Shown here in pieces: positions 1 through 7,165 of a stretch of 12,361 nt of DNA. The translations under genes were made by a program, and so were the position numbers. The number at the start of each line of letters is the position of its first letter. Position 1 is the stretch's first letter. Origin of the DNA: Microbacteriaceae bacterium (GTDB taxonomy: Bacteria; Actinomycetota; Actinomycetes; Actinomycetales; Microbacteriaceae); assembly GCA_947455385.1 (NCBI GenBank), contig CANGNR010000027.1:1-12361 (forward strand). Direction: 5' to 3'. The notes beneath the pieces were generated by a model. It did no database searches. It saw only the letters and a list, made by a program, of their open reading frames with translations, and was not told the origin of the DNA.

Positions 1-276
1 CGCAAGCATGTCGCCTGGTACTTCAAGGGTTATCCGGTCGGCGGCGAGACTCGGGCGGCTCTGGCTCGTGTTGAGAGTTTTGACCAGGTCGACGAGATTC
101 TCGCCACACTAGACCGCGAGCAACCGCATCCTGGTGAAGAGGCCGAAGGCCCTCGAGGTCGCCTCGGCGGCGCAAAGGTCTGTGCCCTGCCAGAGAATTG
201 GCTGCAGTCGCGCGAGTTGGTGGGCGACCAAAAGGCAAACCTGCTTGATGCAGAGATCGGAGTGTCGGGGGGATGA
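1..276 (+). CDS. dusB: tRNA-dihydrouridine synthase, C-terminal fragment (5' end outside window)
   Basis: The frame is open from the left edge and ends at a TGA, giving the last 91 residues. They begin RKHVAWYFKGYPVGGETRAA, which I recognise as the C-terminal helical region of bacterial DusB-type tRNA-dihydrouridine synthases; the conserved R-K-H-x-x-W-Y piece is typical. The family uses FMN and NADPH to reduce specific uridines in the tRNA D-loop, in the cytoplasm. The FMN-binding TIM barrel and catalytic cysteine lie upstream, out of view. The last ~50 residues (Pro/Glu/Gly-rich, then a short helix ending EIGVSGG) are not conserved in my memory of the family. The TGA overlaps the next gene's ATG as ATGA, so dusB and dgt are probably translationally coupled. 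The DusB rather than DusA/C label rests on the tail motif and actinobacterial gene order. Confidence 0.85.
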   Translation, partial: RKHVAWYFKGYPVGGETRAALARVESFDQVDEILATLDREQPHPGEEAEGPRGRLGGAKVCALPENWLQSRELVGDQKANLLDAEIGVSGG

Positions 277-1541
277 GCCTTTACACCGACGCCGATCGCG
301 AGCGCTTTCTGCCCGAGGGCAGGGCGAGTTCGTCCAAGCGCTCAGAGTTTGCGCGTGACCGAGCGAGGGTCGTGCACTCATCGGCCTTGCGCCGCTTGGG
401 AGCCAAGACCCAGGTGCTATCGCCTGGCGAAGAGAGCGACTTCGCCCGCACCCGTTTGACGCACTCGCTCGAAGTTGCCCAGGTTGGCCGCGAGATGGCC
501 CTCGACCTCGGGGTTGACCCCGAAATTGTTGACATGGCCTGTTTGGCTCACGACCTGGGGCACCCGCCTTTTGGGCACAACGGTGAACGCGCACTCAACG
601 AATGGTCTGCCGATTTTGGCGGTTTTGAGGGCAACGCCCAAACCCTTCGTATTTTGACCCGCATCGAGCCAAAGGTGTTTACCGTCGATGGCCGTAGCCT
701 CGGGCTCAACCTTACGCGGGCTGGCTTGGATGCCACCTGCAAGTACCCCTGGGCGCTAGAGCAAGCCAAGCTCGACGATGTGACTTTCACCAACAAGTTC
801 GGCGTCTATGCCGACGACCTCGAGATCTTTGAGTGGATGAGGCTCCGGGCACCAACCGAGCGAAAGAGCATCGAGGCCCAAATCATGGACTTCGCCGATG
901 ACGTGGCCTACTCGGTGCATGACTTCGAAGACGCCATCGTCTCGGGCTACCTCGACCTTTCGCAGGTCGCCGCTTCTCTCGGCAAGAACTGGATTGTCGA
1001 CGAGATTCAGCGCTGGGCGCACCACCGGTTCGATTTGCAGCAGATTGAGGCTGCGCTCGACCGCATCCGCGCTTCAAAAAACTGGATCTCGGTGTTCGAG
1101 TCGACCCAGGCGCAGCTCGCCTCGCTCAAAAACCTCACCAGCGAATTGATCGGTTCGTTCGTTCGTAGAACCACGGATGCCACTGTCGCCCAGGCCGACG
1201 GTGCCAGCATCGTGCGATTCGCCGGCGAGTTGCACGTACCAACAGAGGTGCAGGCCGAGATTGCCGTTCTGAAGGGCCTCGTGAGCGCGTTTTTGATGTC
1301 GCTCGAGTCTCGCCAAGAGTTTTATGCGCAGCAGCGGGTTCTGCTCACCGAACTTGCCGACGCGATACTTGCCGACGCACCGGCCAACCTAGACCCATTT
1401 GCCCTGATTGCCTGGCAGAGCGCAAAGACAGAAGAGCAACGTCTTCGAATAGTGACGGACCAGGTTGCTAATCTGACCGATCAGAGCGCTCTCAAGTTGC
1501 ACGAGCGCCTAGTGGTCTCAAGACGAGCCAAACAACTTTAG
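273..1541 (+). CDS. dgt: Deoxyguanosinetriphosphate triphosphohydrolase-like protein (HD domain)
   Basis: A 422-residue protein of the Dgt/SAMHD1-like HD-domain family, which hydrolyses dNTPs to deoxynucleoside and triphosphate and so tunes the dNTP pool. The metal-binding HD pattern is complete: H64 in RTRLTHSLEVAQ, H93-D94 in CLAHDLGHPPFGHNGE, and the distal Asp in ADDVAYSVHD (residues 208-217). The family block FEGNAQTLRIL lies at 118-128. The N-terminal region (residues ~25-50, R-x-R-V-V-H-S-x-A-x-R-R-L) is the usual substrate-side motif. Length is normal for actinobacterial members. ATG at 273 is chosen because it overlaps the dusB stop (ATGA) and has GGAG ten bases upstream. The stop is nine bases before dnaG, an arrangement common in Actinobacteria, fitting a shared role in DNA replication supply. 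Actual nucleotide preference (dGTP or general dNTP) cannot be read from the sequence. Confidence 0.95.
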   Translation: MSLYTDADRERFLPEGRASSSKRSEFARDRARVVHSSALRRLGAKTQVLSPGEESDFARTRLTHSLEVAQVGREMALDLGVDPEIVDMACLAHDLGHPPFGHNGERALNEWSADFGGFEGNAQTLRILTRIEPKVFTVDGRSLGLNLTRAGLDATCKYPWALEQAKLDDVTFTNKFGVYADDLEIFEWMRLRAPTERKSIEAQIMDFADDVAYSVHDFEDAIVSGYLDLSQVAASLGKNWIVDEIQRWAHHRFDLQQIEAALDRIRASKNWISVFESTQAQLASLKNLTSELIGSFVRRTTDATVAQADGASIVRFAGELHVPTEVQAEIAVLKGLVSAFLMSLESRQEFYAQQRVLLTELADAILADAPANLDPFALIAWQSAKTEEQRLRIVTDQVANLTDQSALKLHERLVVSRRAKQL

Positions 1542-1550
1542 GATTAGGCA

Positions 1551-3449
1551 ATGGCCGGCAGAATCAAGCAAAGCGACGTTGAAGAGGTAAAAGCTCGCGT
1601 GAACATTGCCGATGTCATTGGCGAATATGTGGCTCTCAAGCCCGCCAGCGTTGGCTCCCTCAAGGGTCTGTGCCCGTTTCACGGTGAGAAGTCGCCATCG
1701 TTCAACGTTCGCCCGTCGCAGGGATTTTTCAAGTGCTTCGGTTGCGGCGAAGGTGGCGACGTCTATAAGTTTCTTAACCTCATGGAGGGTCTGAGCTTCA
1801 CAGAGTCAATCGAAAAACTTGCGGCCTCGATTGGCTATCAGTTGACCTACGAGGATGGCGGTAGCGAGCAGGATCGCGGTTCGCGCGCGAGAATTCTCGA
1901 GGCCAACGCGGCGGCAGCGGCGTTCTTCTCAACCCAGCTGGGTGGTGACGAGGCAGAGACCGCTCGCAAGCTATTGCTCGATCGCGGTTTCGATGCCAAC
2001 GCGGCGGCAACCTTTAGCCTCGGCTACGCGCCTAAGGGCTGGAACAACCTGACCGACCACCTGAGAGGGCTGGGTTTCAAAGCCGAAGAGCTCGTCACCG
2101 CCGGACTCGCATCGCTGGGTGAGCGCGGTGCCTTTGACAAGTTCCGCGGACGCTTAATCTGGCCAATCCGTGATTCGTCTTCGGCGGTCATCGGATTCGG
2201 CGCACGCAAGCTTTACGAGGACGACAACGGGCCTAAGTACCTCAATACTTCTGACACGCCCGTGTACCACAAATCGCAGGTCCTCTACGGAATCGATCTG
2301 GCCAAGCGCGACATCACCAAGCAACGGCGCGTGGTTGTTGTCGAGGGCTATACCGACGTGATGGCGTGCCACCTAGCAGGCGTGACAACGGCCGTAGCGA
2401 CATGCGGAACGGCCTTTGGTGACGACCACATTCGCATCCTGAACCGAATGCTCGGCAACGGCGGTGACACCCCGGCCGAGGTCATCTTCACCTTCGACCC
2501 AGATGCAGCGGGCCAGAAGGCCGCGATGCGCGCCTTCGCCGACTCCAACAAGTTCAGTGCACTCACCTTTGTTGCCGTCGGCCCAGACGGGCTAGACCCA
2601 AGCGACCTGCGAACCGGCAAGGGCGACGAGGCAGTTCGCGAAATGATCGAGAACAAGCGCCCGCTTTTCGAGTTCGCCATCAAGCAGAAGATAGCCAATT
2701 TCGACCTCGCAACTGTTGAAGGCCGAATCGGTGCCGCAAGGGCAGCGGCCCCGGTCGTCGCCGGTATTCGCGATGTGGCGCTTCGGCCCGCATACATCCG
2801 CGAGGTCGCCGGCTGGCTCAACCTTGACGTCAATGAGGTTTCGTCGCTGGTCGAGATTGCCGCTAAGCAGGCTCGCAGTGACGCGGTCGCAAACACACGC
2901 CTCGACACTGCTTCGACGGTGCCGGTCGACGTCGAACCAGCCGATGACGGCGCTGGCCCCGAACCCAAAGAACTCAGCTTTCCGCCAATCAACATGAACG
3001 ACCCAATTACTCGAGTCGAGCGACAGGTCATCGAGGTTCTATTGCAACTTCCCGGGCACTATCAGCAGAGCGAGCTCGAGCGCTTGGTGCGCCTCGGATT
3101 CAGTCACCCGGCACACGCGGCTCTGTCGCGTGAGTTGCATCGGGTTCGGGCCGAGAACTGGAATGTAGACCCAACCGTTGCCTTGCTTGCCCAAGCTCCC
3201 GCCGCGCTCAAAGACATCATCCACGACGCCGCCGCGCAGCAACTGCCAGCGGCAGGCGCCGAGGCCGAGGCGCGCTACGCAAGGGGAGTCATCAACCGAG
3301 CGCTCGTCAACGTCATCAACCGCGAAAAGGTCGAGCTGCTGTCGCTTTTGCGACGACTTGACCACGACAACCAGGCCGAGCAGGTGGCTGCCATTCAGCA
3401 GGGGCTTGTCGACCTCGAAAACGAGCGTCGAAAGCTGCAAGAGGTTTGA
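1551..3449 (+). CDS. dnaG: DNA primase
   Basis: A 632-residue full-length bacterial primase, which makes RNA primers at the replication fork and is recruited by the DnaB helicase. Domains in order: a CHC2 zinc-binding domain with C41, H44, C62 and C65 (CPFHGEKSPS and KCFGCGEGGD); the RNA polymerase core starting near residue 115, with FRGRLIWPIRD at 198-208 and GPKYLNTSDTPVYHKS at 227-242; a TOPRIM fold with the catalytic Glu at E265 (VVVVEGYTDVM) and the DxD at D316/D318 (FTFDPDAAGQKAA); then a poorly conserved C-terminal part (~470-632) expected to bind DnaB. All catalytic positions are present. The start is ATG with AGGA seven bases upstream, overlapping the dgt stop region. The stop shares one base with the next gene's ATG (TGATG), so the downstream dehydrogenase is likely co-translated. 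Confidence 0.97.
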   Translation: MAGRIKQSDVEEVKARVNIADVIGEYVALKPASVGSLKGLCPFHGEKSPSFNVRPSQGFFKCFGCGEGGDVYKFLNLMEGLSFTESIEKLAASIGYQLTYEDGGSEQDRGSRARILEANAAAAAFFSTQLGGDEAETARKLLLDRGFDANAAATFSLGYAPKGWNNLTDHLRGLGFKAEELVTAGLASLGERGAFDKFRGRLIWPIRDSSSAVIGFGARKLYEDDNGPKYLNTSDTPVYHKSQVLYGIDLAKRDITKQRRVVVVEGYTDVMACHLAGVTTAVATCGTAFGDDHIRILNRMLGNGGDTPAEVIFTFDPDAAGQKAAMRAFADSNKFSALTFVAVGPDGLDPSDLRTGKGDEAVREMIENKRPLFEFAIKQKIANFDLATVEGRIGAARAAAPVVAGIRDVALRPAYIREVAGWLNLDVNEVSSLVEIAAKQARSDAVANTRLDTASTVPVDVEPADDGAGPEPKELSFPPINMNDPITRVERQVIEVLLQLPGHYQQSELERLVRLGFSHPAHAALSRELHRVRAENWNVDPTVALLAQAPAALKDIIHDAAAQQLPAAGAEAEARYARGVINRALVNVINREKVELLSLLRRLDHDNQAEQVAAIQQGLVDLENERRKLQEV

Positions 3450-4363
3450 TGTCGAACTCTTTGATCGCTATGGAGCCGAAGCGCTTCGACGCCTACGAGC
3501 AAGCGGTGCGAGACTCTGGCGGCCAACTCTCGGCTCTATCCCCAGAAGTTGAGGCGCTCATTTGGACCGACTACTCGAGGCCCGACCTACTGAGAGAGAC
3601 CCTCGACGGAAATCCGCAACTCAGATGGGTGCAGCTGCCGTTTGCGGGTGTGGATGCCTTCGTCGAGGTTTTAGACCGCGACCTTGTTTTCACTTGCGCC
3701 AAGGCCAGTTTCAGCCAGCCCGTCGCCGAGCACGCGCTCGCCCTAACTCTCGCGCTGTCTCGAAAGATTCCTACCCGCGTTCGAGCCAATGCCTGGGGTG
3801 AGAAATTTGCGTTCAGCCTGTTTGACTCAAACGTGCTTATCGTCGGCGGCGGGGGAATAGCGCAACAGCTCATCGACCTGCTGACACCGTTCGGTGCACA
3901 CATAACGGTGGTTCGCAAACATCCAACAACTATGCCTGGGGTTGAGCGCGTGGTCGGCATGGAGCAGCTCGACGAGGCACTGCCGACGGCGGACGTAGTC
4001 ATCCTCGCGTGTTCACTTACGCCAGAGACTGATCGACTCTTTGACCGGCAGCGAATCACCAGGATGAAGCCCTCCGCTTACCTGGTAAACATCGCTAGGG
4101 GTCGTCACGTGGTGCTACCAGACCTGCTCAAGGCGCTGGATGACGGGATCATCGCCGGTGCGGCGCTTGATGTGACGGAGCCAGAGCCGTTGCCAGAAGG
4201 CCACCCGGCTTTTGGTCGAGAAGATCTGATCATCACGCCGCACACCGCAGACACCAAGGCTCAGGTTATCGAGCTTTTCAGCCAACGACTGCGCGAGAAT
4301 GTTGCCGCATACCTGAGCGGTGAGCCGCTGGTTGGAACGGTTTCACGCGAACTGGGCTACTGA
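3449..4363 (+). CDS. D-isomer-specific 2-hydroxyacid dehydrogenase family protein
   Basis: A 304-residue NAD(P)-dependent dehydrogenase of the D-2-hydroxyacid family (2-Hacid_dh_C), reducing a 2-keto acid or the reverse. The Rossmann glycine loop is VLIVGGGGIAQQL at ~129-141, with four consecutive glycines rather than the classical GxGxxG. The catalytic triad is recognisable: R217 in VNIARGRHV, E246 in DVTEPEPLPEGHP, and H265 in IITPHTADT. The N-terminal substrate domain (~1-95) is short and divergent, as in GhrA-like glyoxylate/hydroxypyruvate reductases, so the substrate cannot be assigned. A TTG at 3446 would extend it by one residue, but ATG 3449 is preferred because AAGAGG lies four bases upstream of it and only one base from the TTG. 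It sits one base into the dnaG stop, last in the dusB-dgt-dnaG chain, with no obvious functional link to replication. Confidence 0.85.
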   Translation: MSNSLIAMEPKRFDAYEQAVRDSGGQLSALSPEVEALIWTDYSRPDLLRETLDGNPQLRWVQLPFAGVDAFVEVLDRDLVFTCAKASFSQPVAEHALALTLALSRKIPTRVRANAWGEKFAFSLFDSNVLIVGGGGIAQQLIDLLTPFGAHITVVRKHPTTMPGVERVVGMEQLDEALPTADVVILACSLTPETDRLFDRQRITRMKPSAYLVNIARGRHVVLPDLLKALDDGIIAGAALDVTEPEPLPEGHPAFGREDLIITPHTADTKAQVIELFSQRLRENVAAYLSGEPLVGTVSRELGY

Positions 4364-4393
4364 CCCGTCGAGGTGCGAGCCTTCGAAATCTTT

Positions 4394-4408
4394 GCTAATG
4401 TTGAGGAC
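4394..4408 (+). promoter_or_regulatory. Possible extended -10 promoter for tRNA-Asn
   Basis: In the 56-base gap between the dehydrogenase and the tRNA, TTTGCTAATGTTG holds TGC followed by TAATGT (4396-4401), an extended -10 fitting TGn-TAnnnT. A start of transcription near 4408 would leave a ~12-base 5' leader on the tRNA. I see no convincing -35 at 16-18 bases, so this is tentative. Confidence 0.35.
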
Positions 4409-4419
4409 TGCAACTGCAT

Positions 4420-4495
4420 TCCTCGGTAGCTCAATTGGCAGAGCAATCGGCTGTTAACCGATAGGTTCTTGGTTCGAGTCCAAGCCGGGGAGCCA
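4420..4495 (+). tRNA. tRNA-Asn (anticodon GTT), CCA encoded
   Basis: The cloverleaf folds completely by hand. The acceptor TCCTCGG (4420-4426) pairs with CCGGGGA (4485-4491) with one T-G wobble. The D stem is GCTC/GAGC (4429-4432, 4441-4444). The anticodon stem ATCGG/CCGAT flanks the loop CTGTTAA, putting GTT at 4453-4455. The variable loop is AGGTT, the T stem CTTGG/CCAAG with loop TTCGAGT, the discriminator base G4492, and CCA is genome-encoded at 4493-4495. GTT reads AAC/AAU, hence asparagine. The next gene's start codon is only 36 bases past the CCA, and no strong terminator lies between them. Confidence 0.97.
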
Positions 4496-4531
4496 CTCTT
4501 TTCGACATAGGGTCGAGCGTTGGAGGTCATC

Positions 4532-5815
4532 TTGATTAGATGGATCCAAGATCACCGATGGCTCCCAGGGATCTACTTAGCAGTTTCGACCGCCCTCATT
4601 TTTGGTGGGGCCGACCTTATCCTTCAAGGCTGGCAGGCACTACTTTGCAGCCTGGTGCTCAGCATCGGGCTTATTTTTGCCAGAAGCAGGGCTTGGGTCA
4701 CTGCACTCTCCTTCGTTCTCGGCACCGCTCTAGAGCTTGTCTTGGGCTTGTATCCGCTCGTCGCCAGCCTTTCGACCAGTTTTGCGATCTTTCTGATTGC
4801 GGCGTTCGCCAACGCGGTCTGGCGCCAAATCTCGGTGATAGCCGGCAACCTCGCCGGATTCGTCGTGGCCTGGCAAATTGCCTACGGTCTGCCTCTGCAC
4901 ACGGCTATCTACGGTGTTGGTCTTGCCAACGAGAACGGACGTCTATCGATCTTCGCAATCAGCGGAGTGCTAGTTATCGCCATTAACTCCCTAGCCTGGC
5001 TTTTGGGCCGCCTTCTCATTACTCGCTTGCTGCACGTTGGCACAGATCTAGATCAGGCCGTGGTTGTTCGTGCACAGCGAGCGATGCAGTATCAGCTTGC
5101 CGATCTTGCTACCCGACTCGACATCGCCAAGGAGGTCACCTCGGTTGCAGTGCAACGCATGTCTAATCTGCTGAGTGTGGCCGATGGCGCTAGCTTTGCC
5201 ACAAAGGCGAACCCCGCAATCTCATCCGAGTCTTTTGCGCGGGTTTCGAGGCACTCGCGCGAGGCGCAGGTTGAGCTTCGACGACTGCAAGACCTTTTGT
5301 CGAATGAACCCGGCGACCTGCTCGAACCAGCACCCCGCCTCGACTCGCTTGACTCCCTTGTGGTCAGCTTTAGGCAGTCGGGTTTTGGCATTGGTGTGCA
5401 GTCGGTTGGTGAGCCGCTTGAGCTCTCAATTGGCGCATCCCAGGCCATCTATCGCATCCTTTTCGACGCCCTTGAGAACGTGGCCAAGCACAACCCAGTT
5501 GGTACGAGCGTTTGGATCGAATTCAGCTGGACTGCCGATGGTCTGCAGATCCTCGTCAAAGACAACGGAATTCAGATCTCGGATGCACAGAACAGCTTTG
5601 GCGACGGCGAGTCGGTCGGCTACGACGCCGAGGATGACCTTGAGGCCTTGGTCGAGCAGATAGAAGGGCCGGGTATTTTGGCCATGCGCCAGCGCGCAAA
5701 ACTTTTCGAGGGCACGGTCGAGGCGACCCGTATGCCGGGCGTTGGATTCACTCTTTCGGTTATCTTTCCTAACATCAAGTCTGTCGGCGTTGACGGCACT
5801 GAGGGCCGCAGTTGA
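4532..5815 (+). CDS. Membrane histidine-kinase-like protein lacking the phosphoacceptor histidine
   Basis: A 427-residue protein with five or six membrane segments in the first ~165 residues (about 9-25, 27-50, 55-75, 80-97, 101-120 and 139-160), then a coiled dimerisation region (~170-260) and a C-terminal HATPase domain (~300-412). The ATPase motifs are present: N box DALENVAKHN (N316), D box VKDNG (D344, G346), GPGILAMRQRAKLFEG (from 379) and GVGFTLSV. This matches the NarL/LiaS-type HisKA_3 kinase layout. Where HisKA_3 kinases have ARELHD, this protein reads AKEVTS (199-204), so phosphoacceptor His and the adjacent Asp are Thr203 and Ser204. The frame can open four codons earlier at TTG 4520, but TTG 4532 is chosen because GGAGG at 4522-4526 sits five bases upstream. 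Its stop overlaps the next gene by four bases (TTGA). Autophosphorylation by the usual route is therefore unlikely. A sensor or ATP-switch role is inferred. Confidence 0.8.
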   Translation: MIRWIQDHRWLPGIYLAVSTALIFGGADLILQGWQALLCSLVLSIGLIFARSRAWVTALSFVLGTALELVLGLYPLVASLSTSFAIFLIAAFANAVWRQISVIAGNLAGFVVAWQIAYGLPLHTAIYGVGLANENGRLSIFAISGVLVIAINSLAWLLGRLLITRLLHVGTDLDQAVVVRAQRAMQYQLADLATRLDIAKEVTSVAVQRMSNLLSVADGASFATKANPAISSESFARVSRHSREAQVELRRLQDLLSNEPGDLLEPAPRLDSLDSLVVSFRQSGFGIGVQSVGEPLELSIGASQAIYRILFDALENVAKHNPVGTSVWIEFSWTADGLQILVKDNGIQISDAQNSFGDGESVGYDAEDDLEALVEQIEGPGILAMRQRAKLFEGTVEATRMPGVGFTLSVIFPNIKSVGVDGTEGRS

Positions 5816-6492
5816 GTCGCTCGATTCGCGTAGGCGTCATCCACTCTGACGCCGACTTTAGGTTTGGACTACGTCAGCTCATCACCTCGCAAGACGACCT
5901 AGAGTATGTGTTCGAGGAATCTAACCCGAGCGTCGCGCTTGAGCGATTGCGAGACGCCTTGGTGGACGTTCTCTTGGTCGAATACTTCTTGGCTGGGATG
6001 ACGGGAGCCGATTTCTCTGCGAGCCTAGGGGAGCAGCTGCTTGCCCAGGATGCCAAGCAGATTCCAATCATTCTGATGAATGTGGCCTTCAATGACCAAC
6101 TGAGGCTGCGCATGGTGCGTTCGGGAGTCAGTGACGTCCTCGCTCTCGATCCGTATCCCGAGACCGTGCTGCAGGCGATTCGAACTAACGCGTTTGGTGG
6201 TCCAACGGTCGTTCGCGCGGACCTGCTCGAGTTATTCGAGAAGCTTCAGCTTTCGGCGAGGCCGAATCCGGCCCTCGCGCTTGGACTGAGTTCGTTAGCC
6301 GAGGCGGAGGCAAGGGCGGTCGAACTTTTCGCCAGTGGGCTTGAAGATGCCTCCATAGCCGAAGAAACCGGCGAACAGACCTTTCGAGTCCGGCGCCGGC
6401 TCGAAAAAGTGGGTCGCGCCTTTGGCTTTGCGACCCGTCAACAGTTTTTCTTGGCGCTGTTTGAGAACGGCAAGCTACATGCGCAGCGCTAA
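5812..6492 (+). CDS. LuxR/NarL-type response-regulator-like protein with a degenerate receiver domain
   Basis: A 226-residue protein with an N-terminal receiver-like fold (~4-128) and a C-terminal LuxR/GerE-like helix-turn-helix (~159-216, LSSLAEAEARAVELFASGLE onward, with the likely recognition helix near 188-200). Aligned by eye to NarL-type receivers (VDDHPLVREGLR pattern), IHSDADFRFGLR puts H11-S12 at the Asp pair. VLLVEYFLAGMTG puts E57 at the phosphoacceptor Asp. IILMN puts N90 at the conserved Thr, and DVLALDP puts L112 at the conserved Lys. All five signalling positions are changed while the hydrophobic strands remain. Glu at the acceptor position can mimic the phosphorylated state in some regulators, so constitutive activity is one possibility. 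TTG start overlaps the kinase-like gene's stop (TTGA) and has GAGGG six bases upstream. It probably partners the upstream protein and binds DNA; targets are unknown. Confidence 0.8.
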   Translation: MSRSIRVGVIHSDADFRFGLRQLITSQDDLEYVFEESNPSVALERLRDALVDVLLVEYFLAGMTGADFSASLGEQLLAQDAKQIPIILMNVAFNDQLRLRMVRSGVSDVLALDPYPETVLQAIRTNAFGGPTVVRADLLELFEKLQLSARPNPALALGLSSLAEAEARAVELFASGLEDASIAEETGEQTFRVRRRLEKVGRAFGFATRQQFFLALFENGKLHAQR

Positions 6493-7165
6493 GGGTTCGG
6501 TATTCAGCGTCTCTCTCGGTGTCGGCCTTGCCACCGGGCTCTACGGAATCTCATTTGGGGCCATCGCCGCGACCTCGCACCTCGATATCTGGCAAACAAT
6601 GGCGCTTAGCCTGCTCATGTTTAGCGGCGGCTCGCAATTTGCGTTTATCGGAGTTTTTGCCACCGGTGGCACGGCCAGTTTAGGCGCAGCAGTGGCCTCG
6701 GCCTGGCTGCTCGGAGTACGCAACGGCTTCTACGCTGTTCGCATGGCGCCAATTCTGAACAAAGTTGGCCTAGCCAAGCTAATCCCCGCGATGGTCACCA
6801 TCGACGAATCAACGCTCGTCAGCATCTCGCAGGAGGGAATCAAGAACCAGCGCCTAGGTTTCTGGCTAACCGGCGGGTTCGTGTACCTGTTTTGGAACGC
6901 GGCAACCCTGCTGGGGTTTATCCTCGGGAATGCCATCGGTGATGTCTCGAAGTTCGGCCTCGACGCCGCCGCCGCTGCAGCCTTCGTTGCCTTGATTTGG
7001 GCGCGCCTCGACACCTTTCAGGCTCGCCTCGTAGCCCTTATCGCGATCTCCCTAGCTGTAGCGCTCACGCCGGCTCTGCCGGCGGGCATCCCGGTATTAG
7101 TTGCTGGCATCTCGGCAGTTGTTATCGGATGGTTTGAAGCCAGGCCAAAGGCCGGTGAGCGATGA
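6479..7165 (+). CDS. azlC: Branched-chain amino acid exporter, large subunit (AzlC family)
   Basis: A 228-residue, strongly hydrophobic integral membrane protein with AzlC hallmarks: FSGGSQFAFIGVF (48-60), RNGFYAVRMAP (81-91), and TIDESTLV (107-114, matching the family T-D-E block). Members pair with a small AzlD subunit and export branched-chain amino acids or analogues, as in Bacillus AzlCD and Corynebacterium BrnFE. An earlier in-frame start at 6422 would lie deep inside the preceding gene and add a non-membrane, Arg-rich leader. ATG 6479 gives the normal family length and the usual short N-terminus, so it is preferred. It overlaps the regulator gene by 14 bases and the azlD start by four. 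Substrate is inferred from the family only. Confidence 0.9.
   Translation: MRSAKGSVFSVSLGVGLATGLYGISFGAIAATSHLDIWQTMALSLLMFSGGSQFAFIGVFATGGTASLGAAVASAWLLGVRNGFYAVRMAPILNKVGLAKLIPAMVTIDESTLVSISQEGIKNQRLGFWLTGGFVYLFWNAATLLGFILGNAIGDVSKFGLDAAAAAAFVALIWARLDTFQARLVALIAISLAVALTPALPAGIPVLVAGISAVVIGWFEARPKAGER

Noticed and set aside
2348..3031. Long open frame (227 codons) on the minus strand opposite dnaG
   Set aside because: It lies wholly antisense to a confirmed primase. Its translation is Ser/Arg/Ala-rich with no recognisable motif, as expected for the shadow of a high-GC gene.
3571..4059. 162-codon minus-strand open frame opposite the hydroxyacid dehydrogenase
   Set aside because: It is antisense to a gene with conserved catalytic residues. 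The composition is typical of a mirror frame and no domain is recognisable.
4502..4516. Inverted repeat after the tRNA as an intrinsic terminator
   Set aside because: The stem is only five base pairs with a five-base loop and no T-run follows, so it is too weak to call a terminator.
4520..4531. TTG 4520 as start of the kinase-like protein
   Set aside because: The only good ribosome-binding site, GGAGG at 4522-4526, lies downstream of it and at the right distance from TTG 4532.
6422..6478. N-terminal extension of AzlC starting at 6422
   Set aside because: It would overlap the regulator by more than 70 bases and add an Arg-rich leader absent from the family. ATG 6479 gives the usual length.
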